Assembly: GCF_000002985.6 (NCBI RefSeq)
Contig: NC_003283.11
Location: 8,928,001 to 8,992,000 of the forward strand
Source of the DNA: Caenorhabditis elegans
Taxonomy: Eukaryota > Nematoda > Chromadorea > Rhabditida > Rhabditidae
DNA length: 64,000 bases
Reading direction: 5' to 3'
In this document: in pieces, positions 1 to 11,938 of the stretch
Position numbering within the stretch: the first letter of the stretch is position 1
Layout of the letters: every line of letters begins with the position of its first letter
Translations under genes and position numbers: made by a program
The notes under the pieces: generated by a model
Told to the model about the DNA's origin: nothing
What the model saw: only the letters and a program-made list of their open reading frames with translations
Database searches by the model: none

Positions 1-3000
1 TGTTCTAAACTGTTTGTTGTTAATTCGGCAACTTTTTAGTGAATTAATAGAACATATCGAATTTGAATTTTGATTGTTGTCTATGACACGTGGAGAATTA
101 GGATAATATACAATGGAATCAGTTTCCTCTACAGTGATCCGCATGCTAATAATATCTATAGTGGGATGGGAATAGCTCCGCCGAGCTCCCTGTGCTCACC
201 CATTTCCCTCCGCTCAATTTATGACAATGTGCAAACGATTGGGAGTGAGAGCAAACATTTGAAAAATTGTGGACACATTCTGATCTTTTGGCAGAAAAAA
301 TCTCTTCATAAATGATTTTTGAATGGTACTTTTGTATTAACATGTTCAAGAAGGAGCCAGTAAAACCAATACACAGGTTTTTGAACTTTTAAACATTACT
401 GTGTAAACAATTTTCACAAAAATTCCAAGAATGGTAGCAAAAAGCAGCGGATCTATGAATAGGAACACCTACATTGAATGGCAGGAAATGGAATCATTAA
501 ACTAGAAATTGCGAACAGTAAACATTCAATTTTAGGTGAGAAAAATCACGTAAAAAGTCATAACAGGACTATTGATCTTTGAAAACTAGGTAACTAGATC
601 GGGAGAAAATTTTTGAATACATTTTTTTTCAGTCCCAGTAAGAAAATGTTTTTTGAGTAGCACATACTTTTTAATGATTTTTGGAAATTTAGAAGGATTT
701 TTGAAAATTACAACCAAAAAACGAAGAGCACCTGGCATCTCATAAGATCTGTTCTGGGCTGGAATGTTTATTTTAATTTAAAAATGTAGCTAATCAAAAT
801 TGTAGCTTAATGGGCAAAAGTAACGTACCCTTTTTTTTCTTCTTTCCGGTTCCTGTGAATATGATTGATATCCGATGAGAAAACTTCACTGGGACTACCT
901 CTTCTGGGCGATTCAACGTCGCCGACACGTGTGATCATTCTGCAAGTTGATTCGAATAAAAAGTTTCAAACTACAATCAGAATGACGAGGAGCTGCTCTT
1001 TTAAATACGATAGAGAGGGCGGAGAAGTTAACAATTATTTGAACTCTATTTATTACTTACTGCCACCTACTCCACAAATACCAACTAAATATACTCTGGT
1101 TCCGATGAGCACACATACATACCCATCAGGAGAGTGTGGTATCAAAATCTGGTTATTAGAGGGAGGAGAAGGAAGAAAAGAGTCCGAGGATAAATTTAAT
1201 GGTGAAACGATTTCTTGCAGCAGAACTGTTGAGTATATTTGTTTTTGATCAATTTGAAAGAAAGTTCAACCGCGATGATCTCGGGGGAGACTAAACAAAT
1301 GGAGAAGGATTAAAAAATGAATGAAGAGATTATGTTGTAGAAGTTTAGAACTTCATATACGTAATATTATTTTAACAGTCAAAATGTTCAAAGAAACAAA
1401 TAAATACAGATTGGGACAGCTACATAGCATTAAAACAATCGAAAAAAAACAGTGATTGTTAACCATGGAAATACGAAAGTTCCTGCTTATTTTAGTGCCT
1501 TTGTAAATTCGTTTAAATATTTCAAAATAAGAAGTGAAGTATACATAAACCCCATTTTTAAATACCGTAATTCGGTAAACTAAATTTGAGTAATACTTTC
1601 ATTTTTGGCAGTACTGGTTTGGACTTTTATCGGTATTTTCCAACAAAATCAAAAATATAAAAATAATCTTGAAGTGTGTGAAAACATTTTATATATCCAA
1701 TTTATCAATGTAGTATCAATTTAAAGTGCATCCTAATGTTTTTACATAAATGATCAATGATTTGCAATTTGAATTACCTTTCCAACCAAATTACCAAAAT
1801 GAACGAAATGAGCGGAAGTAATGAGAAAGGAACGGTTTCTGAAATGATCAAATTTCACGTCATTTTATTCATTCGAACTGAACGCGGGTTCCGCCTATTC
1901 TCAATACAGAAGAATATTTGAAAAATTTCCAATTTTCATTCATTTGAATAACATTTTCACGTACAGAAGATTCCGTAGATGACAAAACAGTTGTTCAAAT
2001 AAAAAATAACTGAGAAGTGAATTGTCGAAGACTTGTTAACAATTGGATTACTAGAACTCTAACACGGTAACAAAATGGACAGACTAATAAAATTGAAAAG
2101 CAAATACTGGAAGTCATGGAACTTTCTCCATTTTCAAGAAAAACACCACGAGACGAATGAGGTGTGGTGCTAAAGGGGACAAATGATTGAAAAGTAGAAT
2201 GCAACTTGTTGATGATTCTCTATTGTGAAGAAGCATTACAGGGTCAAGACAAGTTACAACGATAAAGGACATGGGTGGAGGGTAAAGAAAAAGAACAAAA
2301 CGTGTTGTAGTATCGGGACGACAAATGAGACAAAAAATGGGCTGAAAATATTTGTTGGTTGAAGAGGAGAAAGAAAAATTGGATATCAACGAAGGAAAAA
2401 GGAATTCAACGCAGAGGTAATTGGTGATCATATTGGACACAATGGAAGAACAAATTGAAATGTAAGTGAATACGTGTTCAATGAAAATGATGGACACGCC
2501 TTGGTGTAATCAATTCTGGAAGGATCGTGGATAAAGCCGGTTTAATGGATTATATAGATTAGAATGATTAACTCATCTGAAACCTTTTTTACCTAGTTTC
2601 AAAACAACTTTTTTCAAAAATGTCAACAATGGATAATTTGAGTTTAGAGAGCCAATCACTTACTGGTTAGTAATGTTTATCATCTCAAGACGTGACAGCG
2701 TCCCGTGGAAGTCTCAGGCCCTATTTCAGCGATAATCGTATTTCCTTTTTTAGACCTCTCTGAGAGTCGTGCTCCCCTCTGAGCCAATCGAACCCGAATG
2801 CAAAAAAATTTCTCTCAATTTTTAAAATCACGAATTTCATAACCTTGCCGTAAATATCTATGAACGCATCGTTTATAGTCTCATCAACGTAAAAGTTCAT
2901 CGAGGACATTATTTCGATAACCTTCAATGCACATATGTCACAAAAAATGCATTCGGTATATTTTTGCAAAACTGTTGTGGTCATCATCATCATCAGCGAC

Positions 3001-4638
3001 AATTGAGTACAATAAACGGGTCATAAATCACAAAGAGTTTTATAAAACGTGACAGGAAAAAAGTAACACCTAACTCGAACAAAGGTCGATTTTACGACAA
3101 AAAATGGTATTGATTTGGGAGATCTATATTTTATACGATTCTCTTTCTCTCAATTTTATTCGTTTTTTTTTTCCAGCGTGCACCCATCCAAACGATTACC
3201 GTGTCTAGTTGTTTGGCGGAAATATGAAAAGATAAATGGATATAGAGAGGGGATTCAGAGAGGGGATTCAGAGAGAAAGACACTTGGATCACAGGGAAAA
3301 TGTGAACACAGTTGATGCGTATCGAGAAAAGGGGATTCACGCAATCGTTCTATGTGGGGATTTTTAAAATAACCACGCTTATGTAGTAGGATCGTAGTAT
3401 GACTCAAAAAAAAAAGGGAATGAGTAGTTACATTTGGAATAAGAACAACAACACTTGCAAAAGGTCATTTTGAAGAAGTTTGACAAATAGTAGTTACCAC
3501 ACAGAAAAGTCAGATGACGATAATTTTGAGAAGAGACCTTGACTGAAAAATGCGCGGATGCCAGAAGGATTATGAGGGTAGCAAAAGGGCATTGAAAAGA
3601 AAAACGAAAGTATTTGCAGTTTTCTGAATAGACTGAGGTAAAAGTGAGGGTGGATATCTTGTCTCGTGTTCTTCTCATCTAATCTCTTTCTAAAATTTGT
3701 GAATAGGTAATCAGTTAGGTGTTTCATTTGCATTGAAGATGTTCACGTGTTTTCCTGATTATTATATCTTCCATGTTTTCTACCAGACCTGAAATGCAGC
3801 AGATGTTTGAACGACGGCGTGTTTGACGATTACCACCTTGGGTGCCTTTCAAAAATTTTGACAATTTTACCATCCTTGTTCTTATAATATTGTTGAGCCA
3901 GATCTTGGCAACACTGTGGCAATTTTCATGCCAAAACTTTGCAAGTTACATAAAATCTAATAGGAGAATTTTCAATTACTACCAAAAAGTATGGAAGTAT
4001 AGAAATACTGAACAATTGTGTATTTATTCAAAATTGAATAATGTAATCGAAAGCCAATAAAAAATTTTTAAACACTAAATCGGAAAAGCTGAACTATTAT
4101 TTATATTTTTAGGATTTCCTGCAAAATGTTTTCATCAGATATTTTTTAGCTAAAAAATCCTTTAAAATATCAATTTCAAAATACCCAAAACAAGTTGTCA
4201 TCATTCCAACATTGCCAAAACAATGGGAACAGTGTTTTAAAAACATGTAACAATGCGTACCTGGATGCGATAAAAACTGGTACTGCCATTCCCGTATTTC
4301 AAATTTCAGTTGCTACTGGAAAGTTTGAAAGTCAAAAATTAAATTTATAATAGCGAGGGATATAATAAACACTTTCTAATGCGTTCCTTACCATAGCTAT
4401 ATGTACGGATGTACGTAGTGTGAAAAAGCTCTACATCAGCCATATTTATAGAAGTATTGTTGTACCAGCCAGTCTGAAAACGTGACATGGGAGTATATGT
4501 TATTTTTATTTCATTTTCCTACGTTTTACTCTTTTAAAAATCAATCTTCAACATCTAACTTCTTATATACAACCAGTAATCTGGCAAAATCTTTGCGGCA
4601 AATGCATGTATTCTGCTAATTTTATATGAAATCTAGTC
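1..4638. other. Intergenic or intronic DNA, no supportable gene
   Basis: AT-rich DNA with poly-A/poly-T runs. Several 60-127-codon open frames exist on both strands, for example 865-1248 (+) and 2114-2497 (-). None shows a chain of phase-compatible exons, a recognisable domain or a conserved composition. I see no tRNA, rRNA or ordered repeat. It may be upstream regulatory DNA of the gene starting at 4639, or part of a large intron of a gene outside the window. Confidence 0.6.
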
Positions 4639-6426
4639 ATGAACTGCGCTCTTTCCTTGTATTTCCTTGTATTTCTGTTCGCCGGTTTTCTGTATTTCAG
4701 ACTTCACAAAATTGATGTTCGCAAATTTTGAACAGTTTTCTCATATCAGTTATATTTGTTTCAGCCGCTTAAAAACTTCTATGTTCAATTTCCCGACCAA
4801 GACAAATGCATCCGTGATTTATTATACCCGTATATCCAAGATAGAAACATCGAGGTATTGGTTTAACAGTCTATATTTCTAATAAATAAAATTTCCAATA
4901 TTTCAGCTTTTCGGCTCACTTCCACTATTTATCAATCAATGCTCATACAAACAGCTTCGATCGTATTTCCATTCTATCCGAGATGGCCAACATTTAAGCA
5001 TTTTCTTACCTGTAGAAAAGGTATGCTAATTTTATTAAAAAAAAAACCTTTTCCGTTAAAAATTGCGTTTTAGGGAGGAGATGATGATATCCCTCCACAT
5101 GGAGAGTTTCTTTTTGCAGAGGACCAATGTGTAATTGTACATGCTACAGAAAGATCCGATATCAAAACGGAGCTGAAAATGAAGGTACGATGCACATTTT
5201 CTAAAAAAGCGTCTAGATCTTATTCAAAAACTCATAAGACATTACTGGCTCTCTCTGATATAATACTTTTGAAAAATATGTAATTTAGTGAAATTTTATT
5301 GGTACACTGGAGAGCTTTACTGTTAACTCTATGTCATTTTGATGCTGAAAGCACAAAGCAGTTTTCATGCAAAAACGTTATTCTTTTTTATTATAATAAT
5401 TGAATACTGTCTTTATTTTCATACTCCCCAAATTTATCATTACATCCCTTAACAATACTCAATTCAGAAAAAGTGGCCATTATGCAAAATCGCGAAAGTC
5501 AGCACCCAAGCGACACCGGATAAGACCAATCAAATCGAAGTGGTTCAGGCCAAACTGAAATTGGCTTTCAATGAAAAATCGTTTAGCCAAGACAAAAGTT
5601 TTCTCGATTTACACACTCTAATGAGAGTTTTCCTAAATAGTCGATATATTGGTAAGACCTTAAGATTACAAGCATCCCTCATGCTTCCTAGTCATTTTTC
5701 CAAACCGCGTATTTGCATTCTGACGTGATAGTTCAACTTTAAAATTGAAAAATAATGTTCAGGTGTACTTAAGGCATGCTAATCTCAAAAAAAAGACAAT
5801 TTTGAAACAACTTTCAGAAGCGTTGTACCTTGACGAATCAGTTTCCCTTGATGAAATTCTGCAATTTTCCGATCAAAAAAGTTTTGCCATGCTATTTCCC
5901 GTTTGTCAGCTCACGGTGGTGCTTTTACAACCAGAAAATACATCAGAAGCCGCAGAGTTCTGGAATTTTATTCTAAACTTTGTTATTGATTCTCCGTAAG
6001 TTAACGTTTTTTTTTAACTTTAATCAGGATAGTCAATTTCTTATGGAATAAAATTAAAATTAGAACAATTATTTCAATAAAACATTACAGACTAGTGTTG
6101 GTATCTTCTCTGCAAATTGATCGGAATAAAATTGATATGGTATTCTACAATCCTGTTTACAAATCTTGCAACTTCAAGTATTATTTATTTTTTTGTACCC
6201 AAGAAAGTACCAATTTTTTCAGGCACTTGTCGATTCCGTTCAAGAAAGGAGGAGTCAAATTTTGAAACCATTAATTTTGTACGTACATTTGTGTCAACAT
6301 TTTCTCCCCATAAATTCTTCAGTCCTTTTTCTCCGACATCAAAATATACGAACGATTTGGTTGCCTATCACTGATTGTTTGTACAAACACAGACACGAGT
6401 ATGTGTGGGTGGAGGTGCAAAATTGA
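4639..6426 (+). CDS. Unrecognised protein with N-terminal signal/anchor, about 335 aa
   Basis: I do not recognise this protein. Phase-compatible exons are 4639-4716, 4765-4854, 4907-5020, 5074-5184, 5468-5651, 5818-5995, 6091-6139 and 6223-6426, giving 335 aa. The start opens a hydrophobic stretch (MNCALSLYFLVFLFAGF) that reads as a signal peptide or type II anchor, so the rest is probably luminal or extracellular. The body is mixed and charged, with no motif I can name. Introns are typically short; intron 1 is 48 nt and has a weak donor (GAT/gttcgc). The exon at 5818 follows a strong CTTTCAG. The tempting earlier acceptor at 5762 would break the frame. If the last 83-nt intron (6140-6222) is retained, the frame stops at 6265 and gives a 309-aa protein with a different tail. 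The internal exons are better supported than the two ends. Confidence 0.72.
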
Positions 6427-8618
6427 AAGAAAAAGTTGTGAGAAAAGGGGAAATCATGAGTCAGATTTCCGACACAACAAGGGAACAGATGACGTGACGC
6501 CTACTGTACAGATAATATGAAAAACATTGTTTTTTTTTATCGGAAGTACCTGGTTACTGTTCACTAGATTTTGATATCATTAAAGTCAATTTGTTGGTTT
6601 TTGGAATTAGTGACAAGTGAAAACTATTTTCATATAGGTCTTTTGAAAAAACATCCGGTTTCCGGATACACATTTTAAAACGATAGCAGAGAACAACTGA
6701 TAACTAAGTTAGTTGCACATTATTTACGTTATAATTGATGAAATAGAATTTTCAAGGTTTATATTTCCTCGAAACTTTTTCTGAAGTTTTCCACGTGCTA
6801 ATATACAACGGTAGATTTCTGTAAAAACCTAAAGTGAGTTTTCAAAATTAGGAGAACATTTGTGGCAAAAATTCGCGTAACTTCTTAAATTACTTATACA
6901 ACTATAAATGTTACACTTTGATGCAAAACTTCAAAAAAAATCATATTATGATTTTAGGAGTGTTTTCATCCGTATTTTTGTCTGAAAGCACGCTTTTTCA
7001 TTTCAAAAATCCTATTATGAAACAGTGAATAGAACATTCTCGTCCAACACAAAAAACCATCGTTTTGCACATTTATTTGCGCGGTACAAACACGGATAAG
7101 GCGTTAAACTAATTTAGTTTGTGGTTTTTCAAACAGAAAAAAGGCGAAAAGCACAGCAAGTAGCATCTTCAATGTTTGGACACCGACCCCACCCGTCCTA
7201 TCATTCGGTTCCATTCATTCATCACATGTTCTTCGTCTTCTTCATCTTTTTCTTCTCCTTTTGTTTCTCTATCTTACAATTTGAAGTTTAACCGACGACT
7301 TGACCACACCCTTATATAATTGATTCATCACAGTGTCTTTTGCCGTATAAAATCAATTGACCATCTAGGGTCGACGGTTCTTTGTGGTTAGTCACCCGAT
7401 AAAAAATACAGCAAAGAAACTCTTTCTGCGTTCAATTTCAATATTAGATTCAGGCATTCTTGCTGATAGTAGAATATTTCAAATTCTTTTTGATATTATC
7501 ATTCCTTTTGGACCATTGTGTTCGTTGACCATTTCATGGAGATCTTATCCTTCTATCCTGTCTGGGCGTTTCCCCGGAAACACATAGAAACAAACTATGA
7601 AGATCTCTTGTGGAGGGATGAAAATTGTGGTTTTGTCTGATTTTTCTGTCTACTGATAAGAGTGACTAATAAATTATGGAAGATGTGATTAGCCTAGTTT
7701 TTTATATTCTCTAAATTAAATTTATTACATAAAAATTGTATACCGACCGTTTAGATGTCAAAATTTTGAAATCAAACTTAGGGATATATAACATATCTTT
7801 AGGCATATGCGCCTACCCCATTCTTGTCTGCCTAGGTGTCCACCTATTTTCTACATTTCTAACTTTTCGGTTCTGCACATTTCAGATTTTAGATTTCAAC
7901 AATTCTTATTTCATCGTTAAATTGGCAGTCATTGACAAGAGGAAGATGTAGCTCAAATTTATGCTAGTCATGCAGGCGACGTGGGGTTCTCTAATACTTT
8001 AAAAAAATCGGAAAAATATTACGAAAAAATGATCGATATCAAAAAAAAATTTTCACTTTGAAAAGTAGACACAGAAATAAAAGGTGCAGCACAGCTTCGC
8101 AGTGAAAAATATATTATAGTTGCCAAAATTTATGTTTTTGGAAAAGCTGAAAAACAACAAAACACCTCGTAAAACAGTGCCTATCATTTTCATCTCTGAA
8201 TCTTCGCGTTTCACTGATTGTCTAGATTCTCAAACCAATCTCTGCGTCTCGTTTCCATATACACTGTCTCCCATCATATTTCTTCTCGAAGACTCCCGAA
8301 CTGCGGAGAACTGAATGGGCGTGGCCGGGCGCCCGCCATCAATTGTTTCGTAACTCTCTTTTCTTTGCCTCTTTTTTCCGAGAGAATAGGAGACTCAGAC
8401 CGTTTGTGTCAAACCGCCACCAGTGACTGACTGTCAAAACTTTTTGTTTCGGTGTCTGTGTCGCTGCTGCTTTTCCCCTGCATTGCTTTCCCACCTCTTT
8501 CTCCTCCAGAAAAGGCGAACCGGTCCGAGTGTTCCGCGCATATTGAAAGCAAACGAGACATCGACCTTCTCACATCCCATATTGCCCCTATTTTACCCTA
8601 CTTGACCTATTGCTAACA
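6427..8618. promoter_or_regulatory. Intergenic region upstream of unc-23
   Basis: About 2.2 kb separates the preceding stop from the unc-23 start. Pyrimidine-rich stretches near 7.2-7.3 kb and 8.3-8.6 kb are typical of worm promoter or leader DNA. A short GC-rich patch (GGGCGTGGCCGGGCGCCC) at about 8315-8333 stands out against the AT-rich background. No coding exon is supported here. Confidence 0.4.
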
Positions 8619-11278
8619 ATGCCAGTCGTGGTAAGTTTCAATTTTTATCAGCTGCTTCATTCACGTACCAGACATTATTTGCTCTCGTAAATTTTCCTGA
8701 TTAACACTTTTCTGCAAACAAAAGAACTGGTATATCAAAAGACTCAGACGCTGGTCTAACCTGGAGGTCTACAAAAAACTGGGTTATTGTGTTTCATAAT
8801 TTTCTGTCTCACGGAGCCTCGGATTCTTCCAGAAAATTGAGTCTCATCTGGCACATTTTCGCAGAAAAATTATTTTATTTTGAGAAAAAAACATTACACT
8901 GTGCCACGAGAATTGTGTTGTTATCCTCTGTTCCCTTCAATAAAGCCCTGTCTCTAAAAGAAAGACAGCTGCTTAACGTGCCTGCGTCTAGGATTTTTTA
9001 CACACTGATAACTCAACTATTACAATGAAAGAGAAAAAGAATATTCTGGACGTTTTTTGATGGGTGCGAAAATGGCCTTGAACATGCAAATCGTTTGCCC
9101 GACTTATCTCAACATTTCTATCGCTAATCCATCGAAATTGAAACGTTCCATTCGACCTGTCGATAATAGGACAACAGTTCGGAGGAGAGAAACATTTAGT
9201 AGTAGAGATGGAAATTCGAAAAATACAGTTTCGAAATCGATTTTCATTTGCCTCTGCTGAAATATGATTGAAAAACGAGAAAAAAGTGGGAGGAGTCACT
9301 CTTATCAAACAGAAACACAAGAGACACTAACCAACTCACTCATTCTTATCTTTTTTGATTCTAACTTTCATTTCTACCATCCTAATATTCAGCATGTTTC
9401 AGAACATACCAATCAAAATACTTGGTCAGAATCAATCACATAGTCGAAGTAACTCCTCGTCTTCTGTTGACAACGATCGAAATCAACCACCACAGCAGCC
9501 ACCTCAACCGCAACCACAACAGCAATCTCAGCAACAATACCAGCAGGCTCCAAACGTGAATACCAATATGCATCATTCCAACGGATTCTCACCTAACTTC
9601 CCATCTCGTAGTCCTATTCCGGACTTTCCCAGTTTTTCATCTGGGTTCCCAAACGATTCTGAATGGTCTTCGAATTTCCCGTCGTTTCCAAATTTCCCAA
9701 GTGGATTCTCAAATGGAAGTTCTAATTTCCCTGATTTTCCAAGATTCGGAAGAGATGGAGGACTATCGCCAAACCCACCGATGCAAGGATACAGGAGAAG
9801 TCCAACACCAACATCAACTCAATCTCCAACTTCTACATTAAGACGCAACTCTCAGCAGAATCAAGCTCCTCCACAATATTCTCAGCAACAACCACAACAA
9901 GCTCAACAACGTCAGACAACTCCTCCGTCAACAAAAGCTTCATCTCGACCACCATCTCGTACTCGTGAACCAAAGGAACCTGAGGTACCCGAGAGACCAG
10001 CAGTTATTCCATTGCCATATGAGAAGAAGGAGAAACCACTGGAGAAGAAAGGTAGTCGTGATTCTGGAAAGGGTGATGAGAACCTTGAAGAGAACATTGC
10101 CAAGATCACGATCGGAAAGAATAATTGCGAGTTATGTCCGGAACAAGAAACGGTGAGTCGAATTGAATTATAATTACACGTTTTGACATTTGTTACTTCA
10201 GGACGGCGACCCATCTCCACTAACCTCCCCAATCACCGAAGGAAAGCCAAAGAGAGGAAAGAAACTTCAACGTAATCAAAGTGTTGTTGATTTCAATGCC
10301 AAGACAATTGTTACTTTGGATAAAATTGAATTACAAGTTGAGCAGTTGAGGTGAGCATTATATTAAATTTTATTGCTGATAAGGAAATGGTTTAGAAAAG
10401 TTTCGCAATATTCTTATCTGATAATCATTCAAATTATGTTTTTTTTTTCAGAAAAAAAGCTGCTGAACTCGAAATGGAAAAAGAGCAAATTCTTCGTTCT
10501 CTAGGAGAAATCAGTGTTCATAACTGCATGTTCAAACTGGAAGAATGTGATCGTGAAGAGATTGAAGCAATCACTGACCGATTGACAAAAAGAACAAAGA
10601 CAGTTCAAGTTGTTGTCGAAACTCCACGAAATGAAGAACAGAAAAAAGCACTGGAAGATGCAACTTTGATGATCGATGAAGTCGGAGAAATGATGCATTC
10701 GAATATTGAAAAGGCTAAGCTGGTATGTTTTTTTTTCTTTTGAGGTTTCTTGAACCTGAGAAATTATTTAGACTATTTTAGAAATTGTGGCAAATTACTG
10801 AATTTTTTAGTTCAAGTAAATAAAAATCTACAACGAAATCTTGCAATTTTGTCATATGTAACAAAAGTTGAATTCCTGATCTTTTACTTAAAAACAGATA
10901 ATGAAAACTAGAAAATCATTTCAAATTTTTTGAATTAAACCTCCTACATTTATGCGAATAATTATGCGAGTGAACCAATTTTGAGGAACAAACAATTAAT
11001 AAACTTTTTTAAATTTCGAATATTCTCAGTCAGCTCAAAGAATTTTTTCCTTTATAAATTGATTATGAACTAATATTTTTCAGTGCCTACAAACCTACAT
11101 GAACGCCTGTTCGTACGAAGAAACTGCTGGAGCCACCTGCCAAAACTTCTTGAAGATCATAATTCAGTGCGCTGCTGATGATCAGAAACGCATCAAGCGT
11201 CGTCTGGAAAATCTGATGTCTCAAATTGAGAATGCTGAGAGAACGAAAGCAGATTTGATGGATGATCAAAGCGAATAG
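8619..11278 (+). CDS. unc-23: UNC-23, BAG2-family Hsp70 co-chaperone, 458 aa
   Basis: Exons are 8619-8630, 9403-10152, 10202-10350, 10452-10722 and 11084-11278. They sum to 458 codons plus stop, the length I recall for C. elegans UNC-23. The first coding exon is only 12 nt (MPVV) and is followed by a 772-nt intron. Residues 5 to about 250 are low complexity, with a Gln/Pro-rich run and then Phe-Pro-Ser repeats. About residues 300-458 form the helical BAG2-type domain, including LEMEKEQILRSLGEIS and a C-terminal helix with CLQTYMNAC. Family knowledge: BAG2 proteins bind the Hsc70 nucleotide-binding domain and act as nucleotide-exchange factors. Worm UNC-23 maintains anterior body-wall muscle and its hypodermal attachment by acting on HSP-1. 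The gene is convergent with the downstream minus-strand gene. Other isoforms with different starts are possible. Confidence 0.95.
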
Positions 11279-11938
11279 AAATTGTGTAAATTGTGTATAG
11301 ATACTCATGTTTTTTCTAGTAAGTATTGCCTAATTTTGACATGAATCTCTTTTGTCTCCAGCCCTTTTTTTAGAGTGTCTTTTGTGAATTTCTGTTGAAA
11401 TCTTTGTAGATTTTTTTGCTGATTGATGTCTATTTAAATGTTTCTGTGATTTTTCATGAGTTTTCAGAGCCATAGAATTTTCATTCATAATTCTTCCATT
11501 CTTTTTCACTCGTTTTGTCATTCATTCATTCCTCCTACGGTTGTCCCTTTTCTGGAACTTGTCCCTCTTCGTTTCTCAAATTCAAAGCACAAGTAATTGT
11601 TCATTTTTATTTTATCATGTTTTTTTTTCTTCAAAATTTGTTTTACAACAATCTGAATAAATAAATAGTGGATGGCAAAAAAAACTGAGCAGAATCAAAA
11701 GAATGAACAGACAAAGAAAGAGTGTTCGCAAACAAATTCGAGTTGCTCGAAAAATGTGAGTTATCCCGTTTTGAGGTCGATCGAAATGCAGTGGAAATGC
11801 AGAAGAAGGAAGAAAAAAGTGGGGAATAAAACTATGAGAAGGGAATGAGTTAGGTAGTGAGACTCTGGTGAATTGAATTTTGTAAAATAAAAACTAAAAA
11901 ATAAATTAGGGGAATTCAATGTGAAAGAGGAGAAGAAA
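11279..11938. terminator. unc-23 3' UTR and convergent intergenic region
   Basis: About 660 bp separates the unc-23 stop from the stop of the minus-strand gene. A canonical AATAAA lies at 11656-11661 on the plus strand and is a plausible unc-23 polyadenylation signal, which would make the 3' UTR about 390 nt. No coding signal is seen. Confidence 0.55.

Noticed and set aside
865-1248. 127-codon plus-strand open frame
   Set aside because: No domain, no phase-compatible neighbouring exons, and an isolated position; worm intergenic DNA of this length yields such frames by chance.
2114-2497. 127-codon minus-strand open frame rich in Phe/Ser/Ile
   Set aside because: Composition follows an AG-rich opposite strand, with no supporting splice pattern or homology that I recognise.
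5651-5763. Apparent frameshift in the 4.6-6.4 kb gene
   Set aside because: Using the strong CTTTCAG acceptor ending at 5817 instead of the one at 5762 restores the frame, so no lesion is needed.
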